NCBI GenBank assembly: GCA_016868305.1
Contig: VGHK01000023.1
Location: 1-32,383, forward strand
From: Betaproteobacteria bacterium
Lineage (GTDB): Bacteria; Pseudomonadota; Gammaproteobacteria; Burkholderiales; Burkholderiaceae_A
DNA: 32,383 nt
Reading direction: 5' to 3'
Shown: positions 16,175-25,417 of the stretch, piece after piece
Layout: the number at the start of each line of letters is the position of its first letter
How positions within the stretch are numbered: the first letter of the stretch is position 1
Position numbers and translations under genes: made by a program
The notes under the pieces: model-generated
Seen by the model: the letters and a program-made list of their open reading frames with translations, nothing else
Databases searched by the model: none
Told to the model about the DNA's origin: nothing

Positions 16175-17337
16175 CAGCCCTTGCCTGTCCCAGACATAGC
16201 CCCGGGTATCGCCAGGGCATGGCGGGCCACGCGGGGGGTAATCGCGGTAAGCAGTTCATAGCCTACCGTGCCACAGTGGCTTGCCACCTCGTCCACCGCG
16301 AGGCCGGCGCCCCAGAGCTCCACCCGGCTTCCCACCCGTGCCTGAGGTACGGCAGTCAGGTCAATCGTGAGCAGGTCCATAGACACCTGCCCCGCCACCG
16401 CGCAGCGTTTTCCATCGACCAGCACCGGCGTGCCGTCGGGCGCCGTGCGGGGGTAGCCATCGGCATAGCCCACGGCCGCAACCCCTATCCGCATAGGCCC
16501 AGAGGCACGAAACCGCATGCCATAGCCCACCCCATCGCCGGCCTGCAGATGCTGAATGGCAATAAGCTCGGTCTGTAGGGTCTGTGCGGGCCGAAGCCCA
16601 AGGTTCGAAAACACCGGGGCATGCCCTCCCCGGTCGAATCGAAAAGGCGAGGCCCCATACAGGGCGATTCCGGGCCGCAGCCAGCCCATGCGGGCAAAGG
16701 CAAGGTGAATCACCGCAGCAGAGTTCGCCAGGCTCAGCGGCTCGCCGGCACCGTGGCCCAGACGCTCAAGCGCCCATTCAAACCGCGCAAAAGGCTCCTC
16801 AGAGGCAAGGGGGGACTCCGCCTGGGCAAAGTGCATCATGAATCCCACCCGCCCCACGCCCAGCGTCTGCCGCAGGCTGTCAACCAGTTCGCGCAGAGGC
16901 TCTAATCCCCCTCGCGTGGGGAACCCAAGCCGATTCATGCCCGTATTGAGCTTTAGCCAGACCCGGGCGCCTGACTGTAGATAGGCTACCGCCGGCGCAG
17001 CCGCAGAGAAAAACGCCTGGGCCTGCTCGGCCTGATGCACGGCCAGGTCAAGCCGAAGCTCTGCGGCTGCCGACAGGTCTTGGGGCCGGAATAAACCCTC
17101 AAGTAGCAGAATCGGCTTTTCCCATCCCGCGCTACGCAGGTGGGCCGCCTCTTCTATTTCGAGCACCGCGATGCCGGCCGCCGCCGAAAACCCCTGCAGG
17201 GCCTGTGAGAGCCCATGGCCGTAGGCTCTGGCCTTGGCTACTGCCCAGATGGGCGCATTGGGCGCGAGCGACTGAATCCGGGCAAGGTTGTGGGCCAGCG
17301 CGGAAGCGTCGATGCGGCAGATCAGAGGGCGGGTCAT
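16174..17337 (-). CDS. alr: Alanine racemase
   Basis: Alr interconverts L- and D-alanine with pyridoxal phosphate and feeds peptidoglycan synthesis in the cytoplasm. The 387-residue product has the N-terminal TIM-barrel PLP site AVAKARAYGHG with Lys35, where most relatives have KANAYGHG. Also present are LKLNTGMNRLGF, RPGIALYGASPF and, in the C-terminal beta domain, GYADGYPR and VAGQVSMDLL. The start overlaps the stop of the upstream unknown gene by four bases (ATGA), and its stop overlaps radA. A single alr is essential for D-alanine if no second racemase exists elsewhere. Confidence 0.95.
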   Translation of the reverse strand: MTRPLICRIDASALAHNLARIQSLAPNAPIWAVAKARAYGHGLSQALQGFSAAAGIAVLEIEEAAHLRSAGWEKPILLLEGLFRPQDLSAAAELRLDLAVHQAEQAQAFFSAAAPAVAYLQSGARVWLKLNTGMNRLGFPTRGGLEPLRELVDSLRQTLGVGRVGFMMHFAQAESPLASEEPFARFEWALERLGHGAGEPLSLANSAAVIHLAFARMGWLRPGIALYGASPFRFDRGGHAPVFSNLGLRPAQTLQTELIAIQHLQAGDGVGYGMRFRASGPMRIGVAAVGYADGYPRTAPDGTPVLVDGKRCAVAGQVSMDLLTIDLTAVPQARVGSRVELWGAGLAVDEVASHCGTVGYELLTAITPRVARHALAIPGAMSGTGKG

Positions 17338-17975
17338 GCGCGTAATCGCTTGAGGGCAAGAAGCTCGGTCCAGGTCTGACGCCGGGCGGCAGCGGTTGAA
17401 AACTGGCCTGGCGCGGGCAGGCCAAGCAGCCAGGTGCCTGTCGGGCTTGCCGAGTCTGTCGGGCCTGCCGGGTCTGTCGGGCCTGCAAGAGCCACGGGGC
17501 CTGAGAAGGCCGCTCCCCAGACCAGCACCACCCGTGGCAGAGCATCCGACAGACGCCCCTTCTGCTGCGCAACCAGCCAGTTCTGCAGCGCCTGCAGGCT
17601 GAGCGGGCCTTCGGCCGTCGCGTCGCCGCGCTGCGCGCCGGTTTGTCCTGCGGACTCTGGCAGCAGATGATCTTCCCAGTGCAGTGACAAGGACCCCGCT
17701 GGGGCCAAGGCCAGAGCAGCCGCGCGCCGCAGGGCCTCACGCTGGACGGCTGAGACGGGCGCGCTCGCAATCGAAACCGACCAACACTGAATGCCTTCTG
17801 AGGGAAGGGGCAGCGCCCCTGCCACAGGGGATTCGGAGTCAGGCTGGCCGGCATCGCCAGGGCCATCGCCAGGGCCATCCCCAGGGCCGGATATGCCGCG
17901 AAACCGCCATACGGGATGGAGCTCAAGGATCTCGCGGGCGTAAACAGAGAGAGCCGACCGACCAGGAGATGACAT
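17334..17975 (-). CDS. Hypothetical protein between tsaB-rimI and alr, with short internal repeats
   Basis: This is a 213-residue protein that I do not recognise with confidence. It is in an operon: two bases after the tsaB-rimI stop and overlapping alr by four bases (ATGA). The N-terminus reads AREILELHPVWRFRG, and the C-terminus has RVVLVWG followed by WLLGLPAPGQFSTAAARRQTW. Between these lie a Gly-Asp-Gly-Pro repeat (about 31-41), a helix-rich middle and a Gly-Pro-Thr-Asp repeat (about 160-180), both encoded by tandem DNA repeats. In Burkholderiales and gammaproteobacteria, rimI neighbours often encode a DNA polymerase III psi-like (HolD) or uracil-DNA glycosylase-like protein. The terminal patterns are faintly HolD-like (R..xL..xxxW.LR at the start). 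That is a guess. No catalytic motif or membrane segment was seen. Confidence 0.7.
   Translation of the reverse strand: MSSPGRSALSVYAREILELHPVWRFRGISGPGDGPGDGPGDAGQPDSESPVAGALPLPSEGIQCWSVSIASAPVSAVQREALRRAAALALAPAGSLSLHWEDHLLPESAGQTGAQRGDATAEGPLSLQALQNWLVAQQKGRLSDALPRVVLVWGAAFSGPVALAGPTDPAGPTDSASPTGTWLLGLPAPGQFSTAAARRQTWTELLALKRLRA
17438..17491. repeat. 18-bp tandem repeat, three imperfect copies
   Basis: Units at 17438-17455, 17456-17473 and 17474-17491 share the core CTGTCGGGCCTGC. They lie in frame inside the hypothetical gene before alr and encode successive six-residue blocks of the type GPTDxA on the minus strand. The last copy is degenerate. Confidence 0.8.
17852..17887. repeat. 12-bp tandem repeat, three copies
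   Basis: CATCGCCAGGGC occurs twice in tandem (17852-17863, 17864-17875), with a third copy differing by one base (17876-17887). In the hypothetical gene this gives a repeated four-residue Gly-Asp-Gly-Pro unit. Copy number could vary between strains without shifting the frame. Confidence 0.85.
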
Positions 17976-17977
17976 AG

Positions 17978-19276
17978 CTAGGAACGCAGATCAGGCGCGA
18001 GCGCCTGGGCCATAACAAAGCTGCCCTCCTGAGAGGCATCGGTCGCAATGGCCCGGGCCCTTGCCTCACGCAGACCCTGGGCCTGCAAGGACAGGGCTCG
18101 CTGCATCAGCAGGGCGTCTTCGCGACTGCCTTTTTCAGCAGGGTAGTAGCCCTTACGCCGGCCAATCTCGGCAAAGCCATTACGCGCATAGAGTCGAATC
18201 CCAGCGTCGTTGGAGGGACGTACTTCCAGAAGCATCGAGGCGGCCCCCTCATCGGCCACGCGGGCCAGAAGCCGCTCTAGAAAGGCCTGGCCCAGACCAC
18301 GCCGCTGCCGCAGAGGCGCAATCGTGAAGTTCAAGAGATGGGCCTCGTCCAGCACCCGCATGTAGATGCAGTAGCCCACCATGGCCCCCTGGTCCACCAG
18401 CTTGAGCGCGGTATAGCCTGCTGCCAGGGCATCCCGAAAATTGCCGGAGGTCCAGGGAAAGGCATAGGCCTGATTCTCAATCACCATGACCGAGGCAAGG
18501 TCGTGGCTGGATAAAGGCTGCAGCTGCAGCGCCGGGCCCTGCTCGCGCTCGGCCCTGGTCTGGGCAACCTTTGAGCGCACATACAGTGGCTGGGCCATGA
18601 TCGGCGGAAGAAATAAGGCCGCGGGGTCGGGGGCGTCGACGACCACCGCGAGGCTCCAGGCGGCAACAGACTGCAGAGACAGGTCGCCTGCTCCTGAAGC
18701 GCGATAAGGCGGCGCAAAGGCGTCTGGTTGTGGATCGCGCAAAACGCCCGGGGCCTCGTCGGGGAGCGCTGAGACGATCTCGGGTTCGCTGGCGTAGCCC
18801 ATGGGATAGCCCTGGGCGTTACGCATCACCGAGGCAGAGTAGTACTCACCGAGCCGGGCATCAAAATAGATCGCGACAGGGCGGGCGGTATCCAAATCCC
18901 CGGCCAGACCAGGCCTACCCGAGGCATCTGCAGCATCCTTGCCTTGGGCCTTGCCATGGGCATAGGCCATGGCAAAAAACCCCGAGACACAGGCTACCCC
19001 CACCCCCAGCCCGCGGGCCATTCCCTGCACCAGACCCGCCGCAATCCGCAGGCCGGTAAACGAACCCGGCCCCTGGCCCAGAACAAACCCACGCACGGAC
19101 TGCAGCGACAGGCCCGCTGCCGCCAGGAGTGCCTGGGCCTCGGGCAGCAGATCAGAGGCCTGGTTCTGTCCGGCAGGAAGGATGCGGCCCCGCCAGTCTT
19201 CGGCAGACAGCGCAAGCACCAGACTGCCTGCCCCTCGGGAACAGTCCACCGCCAGCAGCGGGTAGCGAAGGCTCAT
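17978..19276 (-). CDS. tsaB-rimI: TsaB-RimI fusion: t6A-synthesis subunit TsaB joined to ribosomal protein S18 N-acetyltransferase
   Basis: One 432-residue open frame holds two proteins that are usually encoded by adjacent genes. Residues 1-235 are TsaB, the TsaD partner needed for threonylcarbamoyl-adenosine at tRNA position 37. They start LLAVDCS and contain the [11 protein letters not shown] signature (67-77). Residues 255-395 are a GNAT acetyltransferase of the RimI type, which acetylates the S18 N-terminus. This part has [10 protein letters not shown] for acetyl-CoA (323-332), LLEVRPSN with Glu351, and Tyr378 in GYYP. TsaB carries a low-complexity insert (about 107-130). The tail after 395 is an extra 35-residue extension. 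The ATG at 19276 overlaps the ispDF stop (ATGA); the frame is open further upstream to 19345 but antisense logic and conservation favour 19276. Confidence 0.9.
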   Translation of the reverse strand: MSLRYPLLAVDCSRGAGSLVLALSAEDWRGRILPAGQNQASDLLPEAQALLAAAGLSLQSVRGFVLGQGPGSFTGLRIAAGLVQGMARGLGVGVACVSGFFAMAYAHGKAQGKDAADASGRPGLAGDLDTARPVAIYFDARLGEYYSASVMRNAQGYPMGYASEPEIVSALPDEAPGVLRDPQPDAFAPPYRASGAGDLSLQSVAAWSLAVVVDAPDPAALFLPPIMAQPLYVRSKVAQTRAEREQGPALQLQPLSSHDLASVMVIENQAYAFPWTSGNFRDALAAGYTALKLVDQGAMVGYCIYMRVLDEAHLLNFTIAPLRQRRGLGQAFLERLLARVADEGAASMLLEVRPSNDAGIRLYARNGFAEIGRRKGYYPAEKGSREDALLMQRALSLQAQGLREARARAIATDASQEGSFVMAQALAPDLRS

Positions 19277-20706
19277 GATGCTGGCACCACCATGGCGACC
19301 GCCTGGCAGGCAATGCCCTCGCCCCGGCCGGTAAACCCCAGCCATTCCGTGGTGGTGGCCTTTACATTCACGCGGCTGCAGCCGCAGTCAGCCTGGATAT
19401 TGGCCACCATCTGGGCAATATGCGGCGCCATCTTGGGTGCCTGGGCAATGATCGTGGCATCAATCTGCTGTGGGGCCAGACCCAGACCCTTGAGTTTGGC
19501 AACCACATCGCGCAGTAAGACCCGGCTGTCGGCATCCTTGTAAGCCGCCGCACTATCGGGAAAATGCCGGCCGATATCTCCCAGGCCTGCAGCGCCCAGC
19601 AAGGCATCACAGATGGCATGCAGCAGGGCATCGGCATCGGAGTGGCCCAAGAGACCCTTCTCATACGGAATCTCCACTCCCCCGAGAACCAGACGCCGCC
19701 CTTCGACCAGGGCATGCACATCAAAGCCTTGGCCGATCCGTGGCCAGGCAGTCGGCAGTGCGGGTGTGGTCATATCAGAGAAGCCCGTAAAGTCTTTTTC
19801 ATAAGTGAACTTGCGGTTGGCCCAGTCGCCTTCCACCAGTATCGGACAAACGCCGAGATTCTCGATGGCGCTCGACTCATCGGTGGCGGTGGGCATGGCC
19901 CGAAGCGCATTGGTAAGCGGCGCTAACCGAAACATCTGCGGCGTCTGGGCAAGCCAGAGGCCCTCCCGGGAAAGGGTCTGGGCCACCTTGGGGACAACTG
20001 CGTTATTCCCAGGAACCAAGTCCCGCCCGGCCTGACGGTGCTCACCCGGACGATCGATCGGGTCATCCTCCCCGACCGAGCTCTGGCGCTTCACGGTGTC
20101 GGGCACTGGCAGGGCCAGAAGCCCCCCGCTCTCGCTCTTATGCAAGGCGGACCAGAGCCGCATCAGGGCATCAGACGAAAGCTCCGGCCGTGCCGCGTCG
20201 TGCACCATTACCCAGTCACGATCGGCCTCGGGGCCCAGCGCCGTGTGCAGCAGGGTTAATGCCGCCAGTACCGAGTCACGCCGGCTGGCTCCACCGATGG
20301 CGCAGGCCATGAGGGGGAAGTCATTCCCTAGTACTGCCCGCAGCGCTGCTCCTAGCCCTTCTGCCTCCCAGTGGGAATCCTCGGGCGAGACCACCACCAG
20401 AATTCCGGCAAAGGCGTCGATCCGGGCGATTGCTGCCAGGGCCAGCGTGCTGCGTTCGAGCATAGTGGGGCCAGGGCCTCCGCCACGCCAGTACTGCTTG
20501 GGCAGCCCCAGCCCCGCCCGCAGGCCGGCCCCGGCTGCCGGAAGCACGCCCCAAAGGGCTGATGACTGCGATAAGGACGGCGACGAGTGCGCAGCAGAGC
20601 GCACCGCACGGGCACGCCAGGACTGCAGCAGGCCATGGGCCTCTTGGGCAGCGCCGGCATTCTGGGCAGCATCGGCGCGCAGGGGCGTCCGCAGAAAATC
20701 AGTCAT
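19273..20706 (-). CDS. ispDF: IspDF bifunctional enzyme: MEP cytidylyltransferase and MEcPP synthase
   Basis: This fusion would carry out steps three and five of the methylerythritol phosphate isoprenoid pathway. The IspD part (about 51-310) shows [19 protein letters not shown] and MVHDAARP, then [10 protein letters not shown] and [10 protein letters not shown]. The IspF part (about 322-477) starts [11 protein letters not shown] with metal ligands Asp329 and His331. It continues with [23 protein letters not shown] and [15 protein letters not shown]. No stop or Shine-Dalgarno sequence separates them; Met312 could be a remnant IspF start. IspD has an N-terminal extension of about 50 residues and an insertion at about 208-240, where relatives pass directly from DTVKR to the conserved RVA.T segment. 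The true start could be internal. It diverges from mfd with only 18 bp between start codons and heads a five-gene operon. Confidence 0.9.
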   Translation of the reverse strand: MTDFLRTPLRADAAQNAGAAQEAHGLLQSWRARAVRSAAHSSPSLSQSSALWGVLPAAGAGLRAGLGLPKQYWRGGGPGPTMLERSTLALAAIARIDAFAGILVVVSPEDSHWEAEGLGAALRAVLGNDFPLMACAIGGASRRDSVLAALTLLHTALGPEADRDWVMVHDAARPELSSDALMRLWSALHKSESGGLLALPVPDTVKRQSSVGEDDPIDRPGEHRQAGRDLVPGNNAVVPKVAQTLSREGLWLAQTPQMFRLAPLTNALRAMPTATDESSAIENLGVCPILVEGDWANRKFTYEKDFTGFSDMTTPALPTAWPRIGQGFDVHALVEGRRLVLGGVEIPYEKGLLGHSDADALLHAICDALLGAAGLGDIGRHFPDSAAAYKDADSRVLLRDVVAKLKGLGLAPQQIDATIIAQAPKMAPHIAQMVANIQADCGCSRVNVKATTTEWLGFTGRGEGIACQAVAMVVPAS

Positions 20707-20724
20707 GCCCCTAAAATTAACAGA

Positions 20725-23700
20725 ATGACGTCACTCGCCGATTTTCCAGGCAATCCCTGGGGCCTGCAGCCGACCAAGCCGGGGCCTGTCTTTTCTCTTC
20801 CCCTACCCCACGGCTCTGCCGATGGGCTGCTGCTGGCCGACTGGGTGGCCGAGTCTCGCCGACGCCAGGAAACAGGCGCAGCCAAGCCCGCGCGACACCA
20901 GGGTGCGGGCTTTCTGGCAGTCACCGACACCGCCCTGCGGGCCCAGCGGCTTGCCCAAGAGGCGGGGTTTTTCGCGCCACACCTGCGGGTGCGGGTGCTG
21001 CCCGACTGGGAGACACTCTCGTATGAGGCCTTCTCACCCCACCAAGACCTGATCTCAGACCGTCTGCTTGCCCTCTATGAGGCCATGACGGGACAGATCG
21101 ATGTGCTCATCGTCGCCGCGGCCTCGGCCTTGGTGCGCCTGCCGCCCCCGGCCTTTCTGGCAGCCAATACGTTCTTTTTTAAGAATGGGCAGCAGTTGTC
21201 GGTCGAAGGCCTGCGCCTGCAGATGCAGACCGCGGGCTACACCCCGGTAAGCCAGGTCGTATCTCCAGGGGAATATGCCCTGCGCGGCGGCATTATCGAT
21301 CTCTTTCCCATGGGCAGCAGCCTGCCCTACCGGGTCGAACTCTTCGACGATGAAGTCGCCAGCCTGCGGGTCTTTGACCCCGACAGCCAGCGCAGCATTC
21401 ACCCCGTGCCCGAGGTGCGCATGCTGCCCGGGCGGGAGTACCCGCGTGGTGAGCAGTCCGCCCAGCGGTTTCGGGCTAAGTGGCGCGAGGTCTTTGAGGG
21501 CGACCCTTCCAAGTGCGCCCTTTATAAAGACGCGGGAAACGGCCTCTTTGGCGCGGGCATCGAGTACTACCTGCCGCTTTTGTTTGAAGAGCCGCTCGCC
21601 AGCGTGGCCGACTACCTGTCTGCCGATGCCCAGGTGCTCCTCGTAGGCGAGGTACAAGAATCATTTACAGCAAGCATGCAGGAGGTGCGCACGCGGTATG
21701 CCTTTTTAAAGCACGATATCGAGCGCCCAGTGCTGCCGCCCGAAGCAATTCTGCTAGCGCCCGAGCAGATCAACCAGACCCTTGCGGTGTTTCCACGCAT
21801 CAGCCTGCATCGCGAATCTGCCGAGGCACCCACCCGGCCCGTGCCCGATATTCGTGCCGACCGCCGGGCTGATCCCCCTCTGCTACGACTGCACGGCGCC
21901 ATCATTCATGCGCGGGCGCAAGGCCAGCGGTTTGTGCTTGTGGCCGAGACCGAAGGCCGCCGTGAGACGCTGTTAGAGCTGCTCGCCGAATCGGGGATCA
22001 CGAGCTTATCGATCGATCACTGGCAGGCACTGGTGGGACCCCAGGATGCTGCGACCGCTCAGCCCATCGGGGTCACTAAGGCTACTGCAACCACTGAAGC
22101 CACTGATGCCTCGGCCCCAGAGGGCCAGACGCCCCTCTGCCGCCTGGTGGTAGCGCCGTTGCAGCAGGGGTTCAGCGCACCGTGGCTTGGCCTGACCATC
22201 GCCACCGAGGCCGAGCTCTTTGCCGATCTGCAACGCCGGCAACGCCACGGCCAGCGCGACCGGCAGACCAATGTCGATGCCATTCTCAAAGACCTCTCCG
22301 AACTCAAGGTGGGCGACCCCGTGGTGCATCTTCAGCATGGGGTGGGCCGCTACCAGGGCCTGGTCAACCTCGACCTCGGCGACGGGCCCAGCGAGTTTCT
22401 CCACCTGCTCTATGCTGGCGACGCGGCCCTTTATGTTCCTGTCTCGCAGCTCCATGTCATTAGCCGCTATACCGGTGCCGACCCCGATTCGGCGCCACTG
22501 CACCGCATGGGCAGTGGGCAATGGGAAAAGGCCCGATCCAAAGCCGCCAAGATGGCCCGCGACACCGCGGCCGAACTGCTTAACCTCTATGCCCGACGGG
22601 CCGCGCGCAAGGGCCATGCCTTTGCCTTTCAGCCCTCAGACTATGAGCGGTTCGCCGATGGCTTTGGGTTTGAAGAAACCCCCGACCAGCGCGCCGCGAT
22701 TCATGCCGTGATCCAAGACATGATCTCCGAAAAACCCATGGACCGACTGGTCTGTGGCGATGTGGGCTTTGGCAAGACCGAGGTGGCGCTGCGGGCCGCC
22801 TTCATGGCGGTCATGGACGGCCGCCAGGTGGCTGTGCTCTGCCCCACCACTCTGCTGGCAGAGCAGCACTACCAGACCTTTAAAGACCGGTTTGCCCAGT
22901 GGCCTGTGAAGATTGCTGAGCTCTCACGGTTTCGTTCTAACAAGGAAATCGATGAGGCACTAGAGGGGCTGGCCCAGGGCAAGGTCGATATCGCCATTGG
23001 CACCCATAAGCTCTTTTCCACCAAGACCCGGTTCGACCGTCTGGGCCTGGTGATCATCGATGAAGAACACCGGTTTGGGGTGCGCCAGAAAGAGGCACTC
23101 AAAAACCTGCGGGCCGAGGTCGATGTGCTGACGCTTACTGCCACTCCCATTCCCCGCACGCTGGCCATGAGCCTGGAAGGTATTCGCGAATTCAGTGTGA
23201 TTGCCACTGCGCCACAAAAACGCCTAGCCATTAAGACCCTGGTACGTCGCGACAATAACGATACTGTGCGCGAGGCTCTCTTGCGGGAGTTTCGCCGCGG
23301 GGGCCAGGCCTATGTGCTACACAACCAGGTGGAAACTATCGGTCACCGGCTCGAGGCGCTGCGTAACCTTGTGCCCGAGGCCCGCATTGCACTGGCCCAT
23401 GGCCAGATGCCCGAGCGCGAACTCGAGCAGGTGATGCGCGACTTTCACCAGCAGCGCATCAATGTGCTTCTCTGCACCACCATTATTGAGACGGGCATTG
23501 ATGTGCCCTCGGCCAACACCATCGTGATCTATCGGGCGGACCGGTTTGGCCTGGCCCAGCTGCACCAGTTACGCGGCCGGGTAGGACGGTCGCACCACCA
23601 GGCCTATGCCTATCTTCTGGTGCCCGAAGAAGACGCCATGACGGGCGATGCCAAGAAGCGGCTTGAGGCCATTCAGGCCATGGAGGAGCTCGGCAGCGGC

Positions 23701-24312
23701 TTTTATCTTGCCATGCACGACCTAGAGATTCGCGGGGCCGGTGAGGTGCTTGGCGACAACCAGTCGGGCAACATGACCGAGGTGGGCTTTCAGCTCTACA
23801 CCGATATGCTGCAAGAGGCCGTGAGTGCCTTGAAAGCCGGACGTGAGCCCGATCTTGAGTCGCCCCTGGCGGTCACCACCGAGATTCAGTTGCACCTGCC
23901 CGCGCTGCTGCCGGTGGACTACTGCCCCGATATTCGCGAGCGTTTATCGCTCTATAAACGGCTGGCCAATGCCACCGAGCAGGACATGGTCACCGAGATT
24001 CAAGAAGAGCTGATCGATCGATTTGGAAAACTGCCCGATGCTGCCCGAGGCCTAATCGAGACCCATCGCCTGCGCCTAAAGTGCCAGCAATGGGATATCC
24101 GCAAGATCGATGCGGCACCGCAGGCGGTGGTGGTGACCTTTGGGCCGAAGGCCCCCGTCGACCCCGTGCGCGTCATGCAGATTATTCAAAAAGATGGTCG
24201 GTATAAGCTCATTGGTAACGACCGCGTGCGTGCTAACCTCAATTCAGAAACGCTCACCGAGCGGCTATCGGTGCTTACACAGGTACTCGGACAGCTCCTC
24301 ACCATCTCTTAA
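20725..24312 (+). CDS. mfd: Transcription-repair coupling factor Mfd
   Basis: Mfd removes stalled RNA polymerase and recruits UvrA for repair of the transcribed strand. The 1195-residue product has all the parts in order. These are the UvrB-like N-terminal region (about 25-350), the RNA-polymerase-interacting domain ([16 protein letters not shown], near 530) and the RecG-like helicase with Walker A GDVGFGKT (678-685), DEEH (779-782) and [15 protein letters not shown]. The C-terminal TRCF domain completes it. A Thr/Ala-rich insert (about 437-468) lies in the linker between domains. The frame is open to 20587, but the start at 20725 (MTSLADF) avoids overlap with ispDF and fits the family. serB follows after five bases. 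Confidence 0.97.
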   Translation: MTSLADFPGNPWGLQPTKPGPVFSLPLPHGSADGLLLADWVAESRRRQETGAAKPARHQGAGFLAVTDTALRAQRLAQEAGFFAPHLRVRVLPDWETLSYEAFSPHQDLISDRLLALYEAMTGQIDVLIVAAASALVRLPPPAFLAANTFFFKNGQQLSVEGLRLQMQTAGYTPVSQVVSPGEYALRGGIIDLFPMGSSLPYRVELFDDEVASLRVFDPDSQRSIHPVPEVRMLPGREYPRGEQSAQRFRAKWREVFEGDPSKCALYKDAGNGLFGAGIEYYLPLLFEEPLASVADYLSADAQVLLVGEVQESFTASMQEVRTRYAFLKHDIERPVLPPEAILLAPEQINQTLAVFPRISLHRESAEAPTRPVPDIRADRRADPPLLRLHGAIIHARAQGQRFVLVAETEGRRETLLELLAESGITSLSIDHWQALVGPQDAATAQPIGVTKATATTEATDASAPEGQTPLCRLVVAPLQQGFSAPWLGLTIATEAELFADLQRRQRHGQRDRQTNVDAILKDLSELKVGDPVVHLQHGVGRYQGLVNLDLGDGPSEFLHLLYAGDAALYVPVSQLHVISRYTGADPDSAPLHRMGSGQWEKARSKAAKMARDTAAELLNLYARRAARKGHAFAFQPSDYERFADGFGFEETPDQRAAIHAVIQDMISEKPMDRLVCGDVGFGKTEVALRAAFMAVMDGRQVAVLCPTTLLAEQHYQTFKDRFAQWPVKIAELSRFRSNKEIDEALEGLAQGKVDIAIGTHKLFSTKTRFDRLGLVIIDEEHRFGVRQKEALKNLRAEVDVLTLTATPIPRTLAMSLEGIREFSVIATAPQKRLAIKTLVRRDNNDTVREALLREFRRGGQAYVLHNQVETIGHRLEALRNLVPEARIALAHGQMPERELEQVMRDFHQQRINVLLCTTIIETGIDVPSANTIVIYRADRFGLAQLHQLRGRVGRSHHQAYAYLLVPEEDAMTGDAKKRLEAIQAMEELGSGFYLAMHDLEIRGAGEVLGDNQSGNMTEVGFQLYTDMLQEAVSALKAGREPDLESPLAVTTEIQLHLPALLPVDYCPDIRERLSLYKRLANATEQDMVTEIQEELIDRFGKLPDAARGLIETHRLRLKCQQWDIRKIDAAPQAVVVTFGPKAPVDPVRVMQIIQKDGRYKLIGNDRVRANLNSETLTERLSVLTQVLGQLLTIS

Positions 24313-24317
24313 ACACC

Positions 24318-25313
24318 ATGGCCAAAAAAATTCTTGTCGTTACCCCGGGTTGTGATCCCCAGGGGCACATTCTGCCCATCACCGAGGCGCAAAAGGCACA
24401 ACTGGAAGACGAGACCATGCTCACGGCCTCGGGAGTCTCCGACACACATGGGCTGGGCAATCACGATGGTCCAGGGTACGGCGTTTCGACGAGCAGGATG
24501 GGAGGCGGTGAAGCCCGCGGATCGGCGGGCAGTACGGGGGACGAACCCTTGGGCTATGCCGCGCTCACATTTGAGGCGCTCTCGCCCTGCTGTACCGGGC
24601 CGGTGGTTCAGGCCATGCCCGCCCTGGCCGAAGCCCTGCACCTCGACTGGGCCTTTATCAACGAAGGCCAAAAACTGCCTGACTTTAAGGTGCTCGCCAT
24701 GGACATGGACTCCACGGTGATCAACATCGAATGCATTGATGAGATTGCCGACTTCTGCGGCAAGAAGGCCGAAGTGGCAGCAATTACCGAGGCCGCGATG
24801 CGTGGCGAGATTGCTGACTATGGCGATAGCCTGCGGCGCCGTGTTGCCTTGCTTAAGGGCCTGCCTGAATCGGTACTACAGAAAGTGATTGATGAACGTC
24901 TGCAGATCAACCCCGGGGCCCGCGAGCTTGTGGCCGCCGCGAAGGCCGCCGGTCTGCACACCCTCTTGGTCTCCGGTGGGTTTACCCAGTTCACGCGCCA
25001 TGTCGCTCAGACGCTGGGATTCGATCAGGTGAAATGCAATGAACTAGAGATCCGCGACGGAGTTCTCACCGGAGACCTGGTGGGCGAACTGGTAGACGGC
25101 GCCGTGAAAAAAGCCACCTTTGAGGCCGCCTGTGCCGCGCGGGGCGCCGCACCTACCCAAGGCATAGCGATTGGCGATGGGGCCAATGACCTGCCCATGA
25201 TGTCGGTAGCAGGAATGAGCGTGGCCTACCGGGCCAAGCCCTCCGTGGCCCAGAAGGCAAACCGCCAGATTCGGTTTGGGCGGCTTGATAGTGTTCTTGT
25301 GGGAATCGGGTAG
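24318..25313 (+). CDS. serB: Phosphoserine phosphatase SerB
   Basis: SerB is the haloacid-dehalogenase phosphatase that releases L-serine from phosphoserine, the last step of serine synthesis. The catalytic motif DMDSTVINIECIDE has the nucleophile Asp129 and Asp131. It is followed by LVSGGFTQFT (motif II), a conserved lysine and IAIGDGANDLPM (motif III). The N-terminal regulatory part (about 1-115) is weakly conserved, as usual. Here it holds a Gly/Ser-rich stretch at about 38-76 that relatives lack, so 331 residues is long compared with about 280-300. The ATG is five bases after mfd, implying one transcript. It is convergent with uup. Confidence 0.95.
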   Translation: MAKKILVVTPGCDPQGHILPITEAQKAQLEDETMLTASGVSDTHGLGNHDGPGYGVSTSRMGGGEARGSAGSTGDEPLGYAALTFEALSPCCTGPVVQAMPALAEALHLDWAFINEGQKLPDFKVLAMDMDSTVINIECIDEIADFCGKKAEVAAITEAAMRGEIADYGDSLRRRVALLKGLPESVLQKVIDERLQINPGARELVAAAKAAGLHTLLVSGGFTQFTRHVAQTLGFDQVKCNELEIRDGVLTGDLVGELVDGAVKKATFEAACAARGAAPTQGIAIGDGANDLPMMSVAGMSVAYRAKPSVAQKANRQIRFGRLDSVLVGIG

Positions 25314-25361
25314 GTTGGCATTATCAGATCAAGGCTTCCAGCCCCTTGCGTTCCAGCAGGT

Positions 25362-25375
25362 TCAGAAGCTTCTGA
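25362..25375. repeat. 14-bp perfect palindrome between convergent serB and uup
   Basis: TCAGAAGCTTCTGA reads the same on both strands and sits in the 104-bp gap between the two stop codons. It has no loop and no following T-tract, so it is not a standard terminator. It may be a protein-binding site or chance. Confidence 0.5.
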
Positions 25376-25417
25376 GAAGGGCCGCTGAAGGTCACCATAC
25401 GCGCCGTGCCGCAAACG

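Noticed and set aside
17132-17926. Long open frame antisense-shifted over alr and the unknown gene with Arg-Gln-Thr repeats
   Set aside because: It is a frame shadow created by the GC-rich 18-bp repeats and overlaps two genes in the coupled operon.
25324-25398. 24-residue frame MVTFSGPSQK... on the minus strand just after uup
   Set aside because: It has no Shine-Dalgarno sequence and no recognisable family, and is too short; it could be a frameshifted tail of uup but nothing supports that.
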